Counted from the stretch's first letter, positions 1 to 6,451 are shown. The stretch is DNA of 8,332 nt from Candidatus Segetimicrobium genomatis (GCA_005882445.1 VBAN01000252.1:1-8332); one strand, 5' to 3'. Program-made: numbers and translations. The notes: a model not told the origin generated them from the letters alone.

Positions 1-42
1 GGATCCAGCGGGTCGGTCACGCCGGCCGTTTCAGAGGTCCGC

Positions 43-1516
43 CTAGGGACCCGGCTCCGGCTCGGGCCAGGTCCCCTGCGACCCCTCGGGGCCGTGGACG
101 GCCGCGAGCGCCGGGATGCGGTCGTCGACCCTGATCCCCGCGCGCCGCTCCGCTGGGGCCGGCACGCCCTCGTACGCTTCCACCGGCCGGGCGGCGGGCT
201 CGTCCAACTCGCCGCCGGAGACCAACATCTTCATCGTGTCGAAGAGGATGCGGACGTCGAGCAAGAGCGAGCGGTGCTTGATGTAGTGGAGATCGTACCG
301 GATCTTCTCCATCTCCTCCTCGAGGGTGTTCGCGTACCGGTACCGCACCTGCGCCCACCCGGTCAGCCCCGGCTTGACGGAGCACCGAAGCGAATAGTAG
401 GGGATCGCATCGCCCGAGATCTCGCTCAGGTTGCGGGCCGCCAGGATCATCATCTCGAGGTCCTTCATCGTGTGGGGCCGCGGGCCGACAAGATTCATGT
501 CGCCGCGAAGGACGTTGAGGAGCTGCGGCAGCTCATCGAGCAGCGAGTGGCCGGCCTTGAACTGCCTGAGCAGCCGGCCGAGGCGCGTGATCCGATCGCG
601 ATTGTCTGCCGCCCACTCGGAATCCGAGCGGCGGGCCGGGTGCATGGTGCGGAACTTGATCAGCTTGAACGGCCGGCCCGACAGCCCCACGCGCTCCTGG
701 ATGAAGAACACGGGCCCCCGGGAGTCGAGCTTGATCAGGAGGGCGATCAGCCCGATGACGGGGGCCAGCATGAGCAAGGCGATCGCCGACACGAGGAAGC
801 TGAACGCCCGCGCCACCGCGCTCTGCAGGCGCGTCGTCCGGAAGTCGCGGCAGAAGATGACGCCGCTGGGCGAGAGCGCTTCGAGGGCGAGCTGGCCGGT
901 CAGGCGCTCGTAGGTATCGACAACGTCCTCGACCAGGATCCCGCGCGCCAGCGACTCTGCCAGCGACTCCACGAGCCGGCAGCGCGGTAATCGTCCCCGC
1001 CACCCGGTGAGCGCGACGACGATGCGGTCGGGGCGAATGGCCTCGATGACGCGCCCCACGTTCTCGTTCTCGTCGTCAACCACGGCGGCGACGACATACC
1101 GGCAGTCGGGCCGCATCTCGATCTCCCCCACCAGCTTCCGGGCCAGGGGGCTCGCGCCCACGATCAGCAAACGCTCGGCGAAGCGGCGGCTTCTCAGCAG
1201 CCAGTAGGCGATCGCACGGATCGGCAGGAACGGCCCGAAGACGACCCCGATTACGACGAGGGCGCTCGACCCGAGCACGTCGCCCGCGAACCTGACGCTG
1301 GGGACCAACATGGAGAACACGATCACCACGGGGATGGCCGCGCAGAGCGCGCGGGGAACCCGCCCCAGGAGCGCATCGAAGCTTCGGATGGGCCTGCGAC
1401 AGCACGGTGACCCCATCGATCCGGCCGGTGAGCTGGGGGTGCGCCCAGATCAGGAGCGCCCCGCCCGCCACGACGAGGACGGAGCCGCCGTCGATGAGGG
1501 CGAGAATTAGCGCCAT
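43..1516 (-). CDS. Exopolysaccharide polyprenyl glycosylphosphotransferase (frameshifted near the N-terminus)
   Basis: This is an inner-membrane enzyme that would transfer a sugar-1-phosphate from a nucleotide sugar to undecaprenyl phosphate, the first step of EPS repeat-unit assembly. The reading frame that closes at 43 holds hydrophobic helices, a Rossmann-like nucleotide-binding segment (LLIVGASPLARKLVGEI) and a full C-terminal catalytic domain: GPVFFIQERVG, FKLIKFRTM, LDELPQLLNVL (with the Asp-Glu dyad of the family), NLVGPRP, KPGLTGWAQV and YDLHYIKH. That frame is open only from about 1428 and its first ATG is at 1416. The natural N-terminus (MALILALIDGGSVLVV) starts at ATG 1516 in another frame, overlapping the kinase stop by 10 nt, so the gene changes frame near 1380-1400. 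About 55 C-terminal residues form a Pro/Glu/Ala-rich tail outside the conserved domain. The family assignment is firm; whether the gene is functional is doubtful unless the frame change is a sequence error. Confidence 0.88.
1376..1400 (-). other. Frame-change junction with probable loss of about 20 codons
   Basis: Upstream of this point the transferase is read in the frame of ATG 1516 (through GRIDGVTVLSQ). Downstream it is read in the frame containing IRSFDALLGRV. From memory of the family, a Cys/Phe-rich membrane segment ending in a YNDLYDLR-like motif normally lies between a VLSQ-like and an RSFD-like motif, roughly 20-25 residues. Here only 7 nt separate the Gln codon from the Arg codon. 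That points to a deletion whose length is not a multiple of three (about 55-70 nt), not a simple one-base slip. The size is inferred and needs an alignment. Confidence 0.55.
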
Positions 1517-2355
1517 CGTGAACCCAGGACCGCCGTCACGGCTTTGTTCAGCATCGAGGCCCGGGCATGGCTGTTCCCGCTCTCATGGCCGTTGCCGGTC
1601 CGCCACCACCCGCTCCCCCGCCGCCCGCCCTTCGAGGCCCCGTAGTAGTAATACCCGTGGTAGTCGGAGCGCCGGCGATCGTCGCCGTTGAAGACGAGGC
1701 CGATGAGCTTGGCCGGGTCCATCACGTTCAGGGACTCCTCCAGGAGCTTCCGCGGCGTCCGATGCGCCCCCACGATCATCACGAAGCCGTCCACCCAGTC
1801 GGCGATCAGCCGCGCGTCCTGCACCGCCACCAGCGGGGGCGTATCCACGATCACGTAATGGTACTGCCGGCTCGCCTGCAGCATCAGCTCCGCCAACCGC
1901 GGGGATTTCAGCACCTCGTACGGCACCGTCAGGGCCCGGCCGGCCGGCAGGACCTCCAGGCGGAACTGCGGATGCCGCCGCGCCACGCCGTCCAGCGTGA
2001 GGGCAGGATCGAACACCAGGTCCACCAGGCCGGGACTCTGCACCGTCAGCCCCAGGCGGTCCGCCAGCGACGGCGTCCGCAGATCGAGGTCGACAATCAG
2101 GATACGCGCGTCCGGCGCCTGGGCCAGGACCCCAGCCAGGTTGATCGCGGTCGTCGTCTTCCCGTCGCCCGGCACGGCGCTGGTGACGCCGATCACTTTC
2201 TTGGCGGCGTGCGTCCGCTCCAGTGCGTGGCGGAGCGTCCGGTACTGGTCGGTTTCGAACGAGGTGGAGTCGACGAGGCTCACCAGATGCTCATCCATCC
2301 TGCGCCACTCGCGCTGGTCAACCGCCCTGGAGAGTTGGGTCATGGTCTGTGTCAT
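1507..2355 (-). CDS. CpsD/CapB-type tyrosine autokinase of exopolysaccharide export
   Basis: This is a cytoplasmic bacterial tyrosine kinase that works with the membrane chain-length protein encoded just upstream to control EPS polymerisation and export. The 282 residues show Walker A at 59-68 (SAVPGDGKTT, Lys66), Walker A' at 86-95 (LIVDLDLRTP) and Walker B at 168-174 (VIVDTPP). A Tyr cluster at 232-238 (DYHGYYYYGAS) matches the C-terminal autophosphorylation cluster of BY-kinases, although here it is followed by a Gly/Arg-rich tail of about 40 residues. ATG 2355 is chosen because GAGGAGG lies 5 nt upstream; ATG 2343 is a weaker alternative. The stop (1507-1509) overlaps the transferase ATG (1516), so the two are probably translationally coupled. 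It lies 84 nt after the Wzz stop as read, or 52 nt if the Wzz frame is corrected. The gene appears intact. Confidence 0.92.
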   Translation of the reverse strand: MTQTMTQLSRAVDQREWRRMDEHLVSLVDSTSFETDQYRTLRHALERTHAAKKVIGVTSAVPGDGKTTTAINLAGVLAQAPDARILIVDLDLRTPSLADRLGLTVQSPGLVDLVFDPALTLDGVARRHPQFRLEVLPAGRALTVPYEVLKSPRLAELMLQASRQYHYVIVDTPPLVAVQDARLIADWVDGFVMIVGAHRTPRKLLEESLNVMDPAKLIGLVFNGDDRRRSDYHGYYYYGASKGGRRGSGWWRTGNGHESGNSHARASMLNKAVTAVLGSRWR

Positions 2356-2407
2356 GACGGCCTCCTCACCGCCGGCTTCTGTCGGTCACGGGGAGCTGCG
2401 AACGCCA

Positions 2408-2500
2408 TCACATCCCCCCTCCACCGGCCAGCAGGTTGATCAGCACTGCGCTGGACCGCGCGAGATGGGACAGGGCGCCGATGATGACGGCGACGCCGAG
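2408..2500 (-). other. Out-of-frame natural C-terminus of the Wzz protein
   Basis: Thirty codons plus TGA in a different frame encode LGVAVIIGALSHLARSSAVL followed by INLLAGGGGM. This is a hydrophobic helix with a short tail, exactly what should follow DLLRRR in this protein class. Joining the frames needs one extra base within the GGCGGCG-rich run at about 2500-2508. The annotated frame instead ends in a low-complexity tail at 2440. The hydrophobic character is seen directly; family equivalence is from memory. Confidence 0.65.
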
Positions 2501-3933
2501 CGCCGCCGGAGAAGATCGGCCGCCGTGGTGATCGGGGGAATGCTCGCCAGCACCGGGACGCTGGTGAACGCCCGCAGGTCATCGATCCCGTGAAACGAAG
2601 TGTCGGTGATCTCTGCCAGTTGCGCCACCCCCACCGCGGCCCCCCCGGCAAGCAGCAGGCCGATCAGGCGGAGCAGGAAACGCTTCGGCGCCACCGGCGC
2701 CCGCGAAGCCACCGCAGGGTCCAGGACCCGGAACTGATCGCCCTGCATCCGCTGGCCCATGCGCTCCTCCAACTGCGCGCCCTCGTAGCGTTGGAGCAGC
2801 GTCTGGTAGAGCTCGCTCGCGGCCGTGTAATCTCGGGTAAGCTGCTGAAGCTCCTGCCCGATGACCGGGGTGTTCTCGATCCGCTGCTGATAGGCGGCAA
2901 TCTGGCTGCGGAGCCCCTGCTCGTCGCTGCGCAGCGCCGCAAGCTCGGCCTCCACCGCGGGGTCCTTTACCAGCGTCCCTCCGGTCGAGTCCTCTGCGGC
3001 CGCGCGCCTCCCGCCATCGACGGCCACATGCCGTTCGAGGGCGGCGATCTCTTCCTTCACCCGCACGACTTCCGGATACTGGTCGGTGTATTTCGCACGC
3101 AGGTCGGCGAGTTGTTGATGGAGCTTGGCGAGCCGCGCGGAGATGGTGTCGCCGGCGACGCCGGGGATTTCCAACCGCTGTCTGGCCGTCGTGTCCCGCC
3201 GCTGGATGTTGACGATGAGCTGCTGGTTGAGCTGCCCCAGCGCCGCCAGGTTGGCCGCCTGTTGCTCCGGGAGCTCACCGTTGTGGCGCACCTTGAAATC
3301 GGCGATCCGCTGCTCCTGCTGCTCCAGATCCCGCTGGGCGGTGTCGAGCTGGACCCGGAGGAATTCGGCTGTCCCGGCCGTCTGCTGCTCGCGGATCTTC
3401 GAGTTCTCTTCTACATAGAGCACCGCGAGGGCGTTGGCGACGCGCGCCACCGTATTTGGATCACGCCCCCGATAGCTCAGGCTGAAGGCGATCGTGGCGT
3501 CCTCCCCGGTCGGCTGCCGGACGCCTCTGAACTGGAACCGGACATCCCGCCGCATTCGCTCCACCGCCGCGTCCATGCCCGCCGTCCGCCGCACATCCGG
3601 ATAGAGATCAAGCCGGGTGATCAGGTCGGAAAGCTGCGAGCGGCTCAGGACGTGCTGGATGATGGTGCGGAGCCAGGTCTCCAGTTCGCTGACACGGAGC
3701 CAGGCGTCCCCGCCGGTGTCCGCCGACGCGCCGGCAATGCTCTTGGGTGCCTGCTGGTGCTCCACGAGCACCGTGGCCGAGGATTCGTAGATGTTCGGCA
3801 GGTTCCCCGTCACCCCGACGGTCGCCGCGAGCACGGCCACGAAGACCACCAACGCCACCCATTTGCGCCGATGCCATACCGCCCGCGCCCGATCCAGGCC
3901 GGAGACCCCGTATCCCGCATGTACGTTCTGCAT
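2440..3933 (-). CDS. Wzz/GumC-type polysaccharide chain-length determinant (3' frameshift)
   Basis: This is an inner-membrane co-polymerase that sets EPS chain length and partners the tyrosine kinase. The 497 residues comprise a short cytoplasmic tail, a first membrane helix at about 25-44 (WVALVVFVAVLAATVGV), a Wzz domain (YESSATVLVE onward), a long periplasmic coiled coil rich in Gln/Glu/Arg, a second membrane helix at about 418-440 (RFLLRLIGLLLAGGAAVGVA) and the DTSFHGIDDLRAFTSVPVLASIP segment typical of this class. ATG 3933 is chosen because AAGGGAG precedes it by 9 nt; the frame stays open to a TTG at 4119, but that extension is low-complexity and has no ribosome site. The last ~20 residues (after LLRRR) are Ser/Pro-rich and unlike the family. 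The expected hydrophobic C-terminus continues in another frame to 2408, so a one-base loss near 2500 is likely. Confidence 0.9.
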   Translation of the reverse strand: MQNVHAGYGVSGLDRARAVWHRRKWVALVVFVAVLAATVGVTGNLPNIYESSATVLVEHQQAPKSIAGASADTGGDAWLRVSELETWLRTIIQHVLSRSQLSDLITRLDLYPDVRRTAGMDAAVERMRRDVRFQFRGVRQPTGEDATIAFSLSYRGRDPNTVARVANALAVLYVEENSKIREQQTAGTAEFLRVQLDTAQRDLEQQEQRIADFKVRHNGELPEQQAANLAALGQLNQQLIVNIQRRDTTARQRLEIPGVAGDTISARLAKLHQQLADLRAKYTDQYPEVVRVKEEIAALERHVAVDGGRRAAAEDSTGGTLVKDPAVEAELAALRSDEQGLRSQIAAYQQRIENTPVIGQELQQLTRDYTAASELYQTLLQRYEGAQLEERMGQRMQGDQFRVLDPAVASRAPVAPKRFLLRLIGLLLAGGAAVGVAQLAEITDTSFHGIDDLRAFTSVPVLASIPPITTAADLLRRRSASPSSSAPCPISRGPAQC

Positions 3934-4271
3934 AGTCTTGGACTCCCTTGGACTGCGCCGGATTACCGGCCCCGTCCCCGAGGCCGCGAAGTCAGGCCGG
4001 GACGACCCATGTGCAGTCGACCTCGACGGCGACGCTGCGCCTGAGCAGCTCCACGGAGAGGACGAGCACCCCTCTGTTGGGCCGCCCGGTGCTTCATCCT
4101 GGGGGCTCCCGCTATCCAAAGCGGATCACCAGACCGGTTCTTTATCCCCTCAGGGCCACTTTGACCCCCTCGGCGCGGTGATCACGGCTAGAAGATAAGC
4201 GCACAGGTTTGCGGCCGGAACCAGGTGAACGCCTGATGCGCACCAGGGAAAACCCTGCATTCGTGGACCCT
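3934..4271. other. Upstream region of the EPS genes, no gene seen
   Basis: No convincing gene lies in these 338 bases. The region holds the paired CAGG-N6-CCTG repeats (4222-4257), then about 285 nt before the Wzz ATG, so a long untranslated leader is likely. A weak -10-like element reads TATCTT on the minus strand (4192-4197). If it were used, the two repeats would be centred near -44 and -66. A small hairpin (CCGCT, six-base loop, AGCGG) lies near 4113-4128. I found no sigma-54 promoter, riboswitch or ops/JUMPstart element. Confidence 0.5.
4222..4257. promoter_or_regulatory. Paired CAGG-N6-CCTG operator candidate upstream of the EPS operon
   Basis: Two exact copies of a 14-bp inverted repeat, CAGGTGAACGCCTG (4222-4235) and CAGGGAAAACCCTG (4244-4257), start 22 bp apart, about two helical turns. 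The second has five-base arms (CAGGG/CCCTG) around AAAA. They lie about 290-325 bp before the Wzz start codon. Related pairs precede the ANTAR gene and RR1. Binding by a regulator is inferred. Confidence 0.55.
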
Positions 4272-4634
4272 TCAAATCACCCCTATGGGCGAACGGACGT
4301 CCGAGAGCCCGGCAGTGCGACCGGTGCCGTGGAGCCTCCAAACGATCTTCGCCAGACGATCGCTCGCCCGCCGTAGCAGCAATCCTGCCTCAAACCACGC
4401 CTCGTATTCCGGGCGCGATTCCTGCGCCGTCCTCGATGCCTCGAGCTGCAGTCTTCGTCCTTCCTCATCCAGCCGGCTCATCTCGGCTGCGAGCGCAGGT
4501 TCGAGATCCAGCACCCTCAGGGCTTCGGTGCCCTCCAACACACAGGCCCCCCCGGCCTCGACCTGCGCATCGCTTATTGCCTCAAGACTTTGTGCGAGAC
4601 TTCGTGCGCGCTGCAAGGCGACCCCCCGTCGCAC
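4272..4634 (-). CDS. Hypothetical helical protein
   Basis: I do not recognise this 120-residue product. It is predicted by eye to be almost all helix, with heptad-like hydrophobic spacing (SLAQSLEAISDAQVEA; ALAAEMSRLDEEGRRLQLEA) and a Trp-containing C-terminal part (YEAWFEAGLLLRRASDRLAKIVWRL). It has no signal peptide, membrane helix or cysteine motif. The look is that of a short coiled-coil or helical-hairpin protein, such as a FlgN-like chaperone, but I cannot assign it. A TAA stop immediately precedes the GTG at 4634, so the start is at or after it; no good ribosome site is visible, and a TTG at codon 7 with a G-run before it is an alternative. The composition looks protein-like, with lower third-position GC than its neighbours. 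It follows P1 by 228 nt. Confidence 0.5.
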   Translation of the reverse strand: MRRGVALQRARSLAQSLEAISDAQVEAGGACVLEGTEALRVLDLEPALAAEMSRLDEEGRRLQLEASRTAQESRPEYEAWFEAGLLLRRASDRLAKIVWRLHGTGRTAGLSDVRSPIGVI

Positions 4635-4862
4635 TTAAGATGGCGAGGGCCCCCACCCCAACCGGACCTTCTCTAGTGCCTTTGTACCCGGGACCGGCTC
4701 CACGCCTTTTGCGGGGTGAGGGCCCTCATGTCAACCCGGGACTCATCACGCCACCAACGATAGAGACCGAGAACCTGAATCGGAATCGGGTGAAATCTCG
4801 ACTCCTAGCGGGGGAAAGCCTTCAAATTCGTTTAGTGCGTGAGCGCCCGGCGCGGGTGATTG
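4635..4862. other. Intergenic region between P1 and the helical hypothetical
   Basis: No gene is seen here. It holds a 12-bp perfect palindrome, TGAGGGCCCTCA (4717-4728), and two direct copies of ACCCGGGA about 47 bp apart (near 4686 and 4734). A short 5+1+5 hairpin (4843-4853) lies just after the P1 stop. A minus-strand TTGACA overlaps the palindrome but has no matching -10. Confidence 0.35.
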
Positions 4863-5201
4863 TCAGACCCGGCCTGCACCGTTACCTGAGCGCGACATGC
4901 TGACGTCCCGCGGCGCCTCGGCCCGAACCGGCTCCCTGATCACGATCTCGATGGCTTCTTCCTTGGGCCGCTTCCTCGCTCCCGGCCGCGGTTTTGGCTC
5001 CGGCTCGCCGGGCTGCGGGCTGACAACGATCTCCACGTCTCGGCGTCCTTCGAACGCCTTGGCCAGCAGGGGGGCGAGGTACGCGCGGGTCCTGGGGACC
5101 ATGACACGAACGCTCCTGTGACCGCCGCCCGAGCCCGCGGCGGCAGCCTTGGTCTCTAACGTCACGAAGGAGATCGCCGGCGGCTCCATCGCCTCTCCCA
5201 T
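4863..5201 (-). CDS. Small hypothetical protein P1 (paralogue of P2)
   Basis: This 112-residue protein has no recognised function. Its core (residues 31-61) is VRVMVPRTRAYLAPLLAKAF followed by EGRRDVEIVV, a likely strand-helix-strand unit. The core is followed by a Pro/Arg/Lys/Glu-rich linker (64-82) and a short strand-like EAIEIVIREPV. P2 shares the core with 18 of 28 positions identical, including AYLA, LL, KAFEG and VE-VV. ATG 5201 has AGGGA 7 nt upstream; ATG 5189, preceded by GGGAGAGG, is possible. It begins 45 nt after the ANTAR gene stop, so the two are probably co-transcribed. From memory, short proteins ending this kind of core with a VDRRxGxRR-like motif are common in high-GC environmental genomes, but I know of no assigned role. 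It has no signal peptide or membrane helix. Confidence 0.75.
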   Translation of the reverse strand: MGEAMEPPAISFVTLETKAAAAGSGGGHRSVRVMVPRTRAYLAPLLAKAFEGRRDVEIVVSPQPGEPEPKPRPGARKRPKEEAIEIVIREPVRAEAPRDVSMSRSGNGAGRV

Positions 5202-5246
5202 TTTTCAGTCCCTACGCGGAATCGGTCGCGGCCAGTGGGAGGAGAA

Positions 5247-5912
5247 TCAGGCGGCCTGCGAAGGTCCAAGGGCCTTGCGTTGTGCGAGGGCATGCAGCAC
5301 CACGTTCAAGCACTCGACGATCTGGGCCTTCCCAAACCATAACTCCTCAGCCGCGAGCAGGTCGGCCGCCTCGTCCCTCATGGGCCTCCCCGTGCTCAGG
5401 CTGTAGCGCAGCATGTAGTCGAACGCGGCTATTTCTTCAACCCGGAGGCGCCGCATCAGCATCCTCTTCGCCCGTTCCACCACAATCCGGGTGCGAAGCG
5501 CCTGCTGCAGATCCCCATCTTGCTCGCACAGGATCCCGAGCTCGCGGTAGCGGGTCAGCGCCGTGTCGATGGTGGCTCCCAGCGATCTGGCATCGACCGG
5601 CCATGTCAGATAGGCCAGGATCCCGGCTTCCTGGGCCCGCCGGACCAGGTCCGCGGCGCCGTAGCCGGTGAGCAGGATCGATGGAATAGCCTGCTTGGCG
5701 AGGATCGCCCGCGCCGCCTCGATCCCGTCATTGGGAGGAAGGTGCAGATCCAGCACCATGAGGTCCGGCTGCAGCTCGCGGGCGTTTGCAACGGCCGTCC
5801 CACCGTCCCTGGCGATGCCGAGGACGCGGTGGCCGAGGCCCTCGAGCTGCGCGGCGAGGCGCGCCCGGACCATGTCCTTCTCCTCGGCGATCAGGACGCC
5901 CAGCGACCGCAC
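5247..5912 (-). CDS. ANTAR-domain response regulator
   Basis: This is probably a cytoplasmic antitermination regulator: ANTAR domains bind paired RNA hairpins, and the receiver controls dimerisation. From the GTG start it has 221 residues. The receiver (about 4-120) has an acidic pair E10/E11, phospho-acceptor D55 (LMVLDLHLP) and T82 (ILLTGYG). The usual Lys-Pro is Trp104-Pro (AYLTWPVD), so the conserved lysine is missing. The ANTAR domain (about 134-190) shows LQQALRTRIVVERAKRMLM and AFDYMLRYSLSTGRPM; the usual AKG is AKR. A ~30-residue helical tail follows. GTG 5912 is preferred over ATG 5948 because AGGAGGG sits 6 nt before it and a promoter-like pair would start transcription at about 5946. 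P1 follows after 45 nt. The assignment is strong; phosphorylation-dependence is uncertain. Confidence 0.88.
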   Translation of the reverse strand: MRSLGVLIAEEKDMVRARLAAQLEGLGHRVLGIARDGGTAVANARELQPDLMVLDLHLPPNDGIEAARAILAKQAIPSILLTGYGAADLVRRAQEAGILAYLTWPVDARSLGATIDTALTRYRELGILCEQDGDLQQALRTRIVVERAKRMLMRRLRVEEIAAFDYMLRYSLSTGRPMRDEAADLLAAEELWFGKAQIVECLNVVLHALAQRKALGPSQAA

Positions 5913-5930
5913 AACCGTCCCTCCTATCGA
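5913..5930 (-). promoter_or_regulatory. Ribosome binding site that decides the ANTAR gene start
   Basis: The minus strand reads ATAGGAGGGACGGTT directly before GTG 5912. This is a near-perfect Shine-Dalgarno sequence with ideal spacing. No such site precedes the in-frame ATG at 5948. Confidence 0.7.
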
Positions 5931-5952
5931 CGCAATAGAGTACCTCATACGA

Positions 5953-5982
5953 ATACTAGCGGTCGCGCAAGAGAATCATCAA
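5953..5982 (-). promoter_or_regulatory. Candidate sigma-70-like promoter of the ANTAR gene
   Basis: The minus strand has TTGATG (5977-5982), an 18-nt spacer and TAGTAT (5953-5958), each matching four of six consensus bases. Transcription would begin at about 5946, leaving a leader of about 35 nt to GTG 5912. The repeat pair at 6006-6039 would then be centred near -66 and -86, suitable for an upstream activator. The matches are modest. Confidence 0.4.
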
Positions 5983-6005
5983 TCCGGATGATCCGGGGCG
6001 GCAAG

Positions 6006-6039
6006 AAGGAAAACTCCTGAAAAACCCTGGAAATCCCTG
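6006..6039. promoter_or_regulatory. Repeat pair upstream of the ANTAR gene, related to CAGG-N6-CCTG
   Basis: AAGGAAAACTCCTG (6006-6019) differs from CAGG-N6-CCTG by one base, and CCTGGAAATCCCTG (6026-6039) starts 20 bp later with two mismatches. Read another way, CCTG recurs at 6016, 6026 and 6036, an exact 10-bp period, each near an A-rich run. It lies just upstream of the candidate promoter. A regulator site is inferred from the resemblance to the pairs at 4222 and 7423. Confidence 0.5.
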
Positions 6040-6096
6040 TCAGAAATGCCGCCAACGCATCTAGGAGATTTGAGCAAGGCTGGAACGAAGTTCGGG

Positions 6097-6120
6097 GAAT
6101 CCCGGCGAATCGCCGGATTC
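6097..6120 (-). terminator. Hairpin at the end of the P2 gene
   Basis: GAATC(C)CGGCGA and TCGCCGGATTC form an 11-bp stem with a one-base bulge and a single-base centre; the inner 15 bases (CCGGCGAATCGCCGG) pair perfectly. It overlaps the P2 stop codon. No T-run follows on the minus strand, so it may be a Rho-type or RNA-stabilising structure, not a classic intrinsic terminator. Confidence 0.45.
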
Positions 6121-6451
6121 ATACCCTCCTGCGGGGGCCCGGCGGGCGGTCGGGAGGATGGCTTTCCGGATTGTTCGCCTTTTGGCCTTCGCGGGGGCCT
6201 TTCCGCCCAGGAACTCTCCGCGGCTCCCCCGCCGTCGCCGGCCGCTGGTCGGCTGACGCCGGCCGTTGGCGGGACCTGCGGCCTCCCATCTTGGGGTCGA
6301 CGACGACTTCGACGTTTTGCTGCCCTTCGAAGGCCTTGCCGAGAAGGTCCGCGAGGTAGGCGTAAGCCCGGTGAACGGTAATATGGATTTTTCGTTTCCC
6401 GTCTGCAGGCCGCTCCTCTTCGCTGAGGATCTTCACGCGCAGCAATTCCAT
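6119..6451 (-). CDS. Small hypothetical protein P2 (paralogue of P1)
   Basis: This 110-residue protein has no assigned function. Its core at about 22-53 (IHITVHRAYAYLADLLGKAF then EGQQNVEVVVDP) aligns with P1 at 18 of 28 positions and looks like a strand-helix-strand unit. The N-terminus (MELLRVKILSEEER) is charged. The C-terminal half from residue 57 is a disordered, Arg/Pro/Gly/Lys-rich tail (GGRRSRQRP to PPGPRRRV) with high positive charge, which would suit nucleic-acid or partner binding; that is inference. ATG 6451 is chosen because GGGGA lies 5-6 nt upstream; a TTG at 6463 would add four residues. It lies between RR1 and the ANTAR regulator, so each small protein adjoins a response-regulator gene. 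A hairpin covers its stop codon. Confidence 0.65.
   Translation of the reverse strand: MELLRVKILSEEERPADGKRKIHITVHRAYAYLADLLGKAFEGQQNVEVVVDPKMGGRRSRQRPASADQRPATAGEPRRVPGRKGPREGQKANNPESHPPDRPPGPRRRV

Noticed and set aside
1..20. Possible start of another EPS gene on the minus strand (GTG at 20, reading MTDPLD)
   Set aside because: Only six codons are visible and there is no ribosome site, so it cannot be supported.
94..990. 298-codon plus-strand open frame
   Set aside because: It is antisense to the catalytic domain of the glycosylphosphotransferase; its product is His/Arg/Gln-rich with no recognisable motif, typical of a shadow frame in GC-rich DNA.
1567..2439. 290-codon plus-strand open frame
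   Set aside because: It lies opposite the intact tyrosine kinase gene with clear Walker motifs and has a low-complexity product.
2590..4044. 484-codon plus-strand open frame
   Set aside because: It runs opposite the Wzz gene, whose membrane helices and coiled coil are unmistakable; the antisense product is Arg/Leu/Pro-rich without domains.
3990..4090. Short minus-strand frame encoding GVLVLSVELLRRSVAVEV
   Set aside because: It looks protein-like for about 27 codons, but a stop lies just upstream, there is no ribosome site and nothing recognisable.
3934..4119. N-terminal extension of the Wzz protein to a TTG at 4119
   Set aside because: The extension is Ser/Pro/Gly-rich, lacks a ribosome site and precedes an ATG with a good one.
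4140..4220. Possible sigma-54 promoter before the EPS genes
   Set aside because: TGGTTCCGGCCGC and TGGCCCTGAGGGG were checked; the GG-to-GC spacing or the second element is wrong.
4717..4765. TTGACA -35-like box near the TGAGGGCCCTCA palindrome
   Set aside because: At 16-18 nt spacing the -10 position is GC-rich (CAAAAG at best), so no promoter is supported.
4843..4853. GCGCCCGGCGC hairpin after the P1 stop
   Set aside because: It has only five pairs with a one-base loop and no T-run; such runs are expected by chance in DNA this GC-rich.
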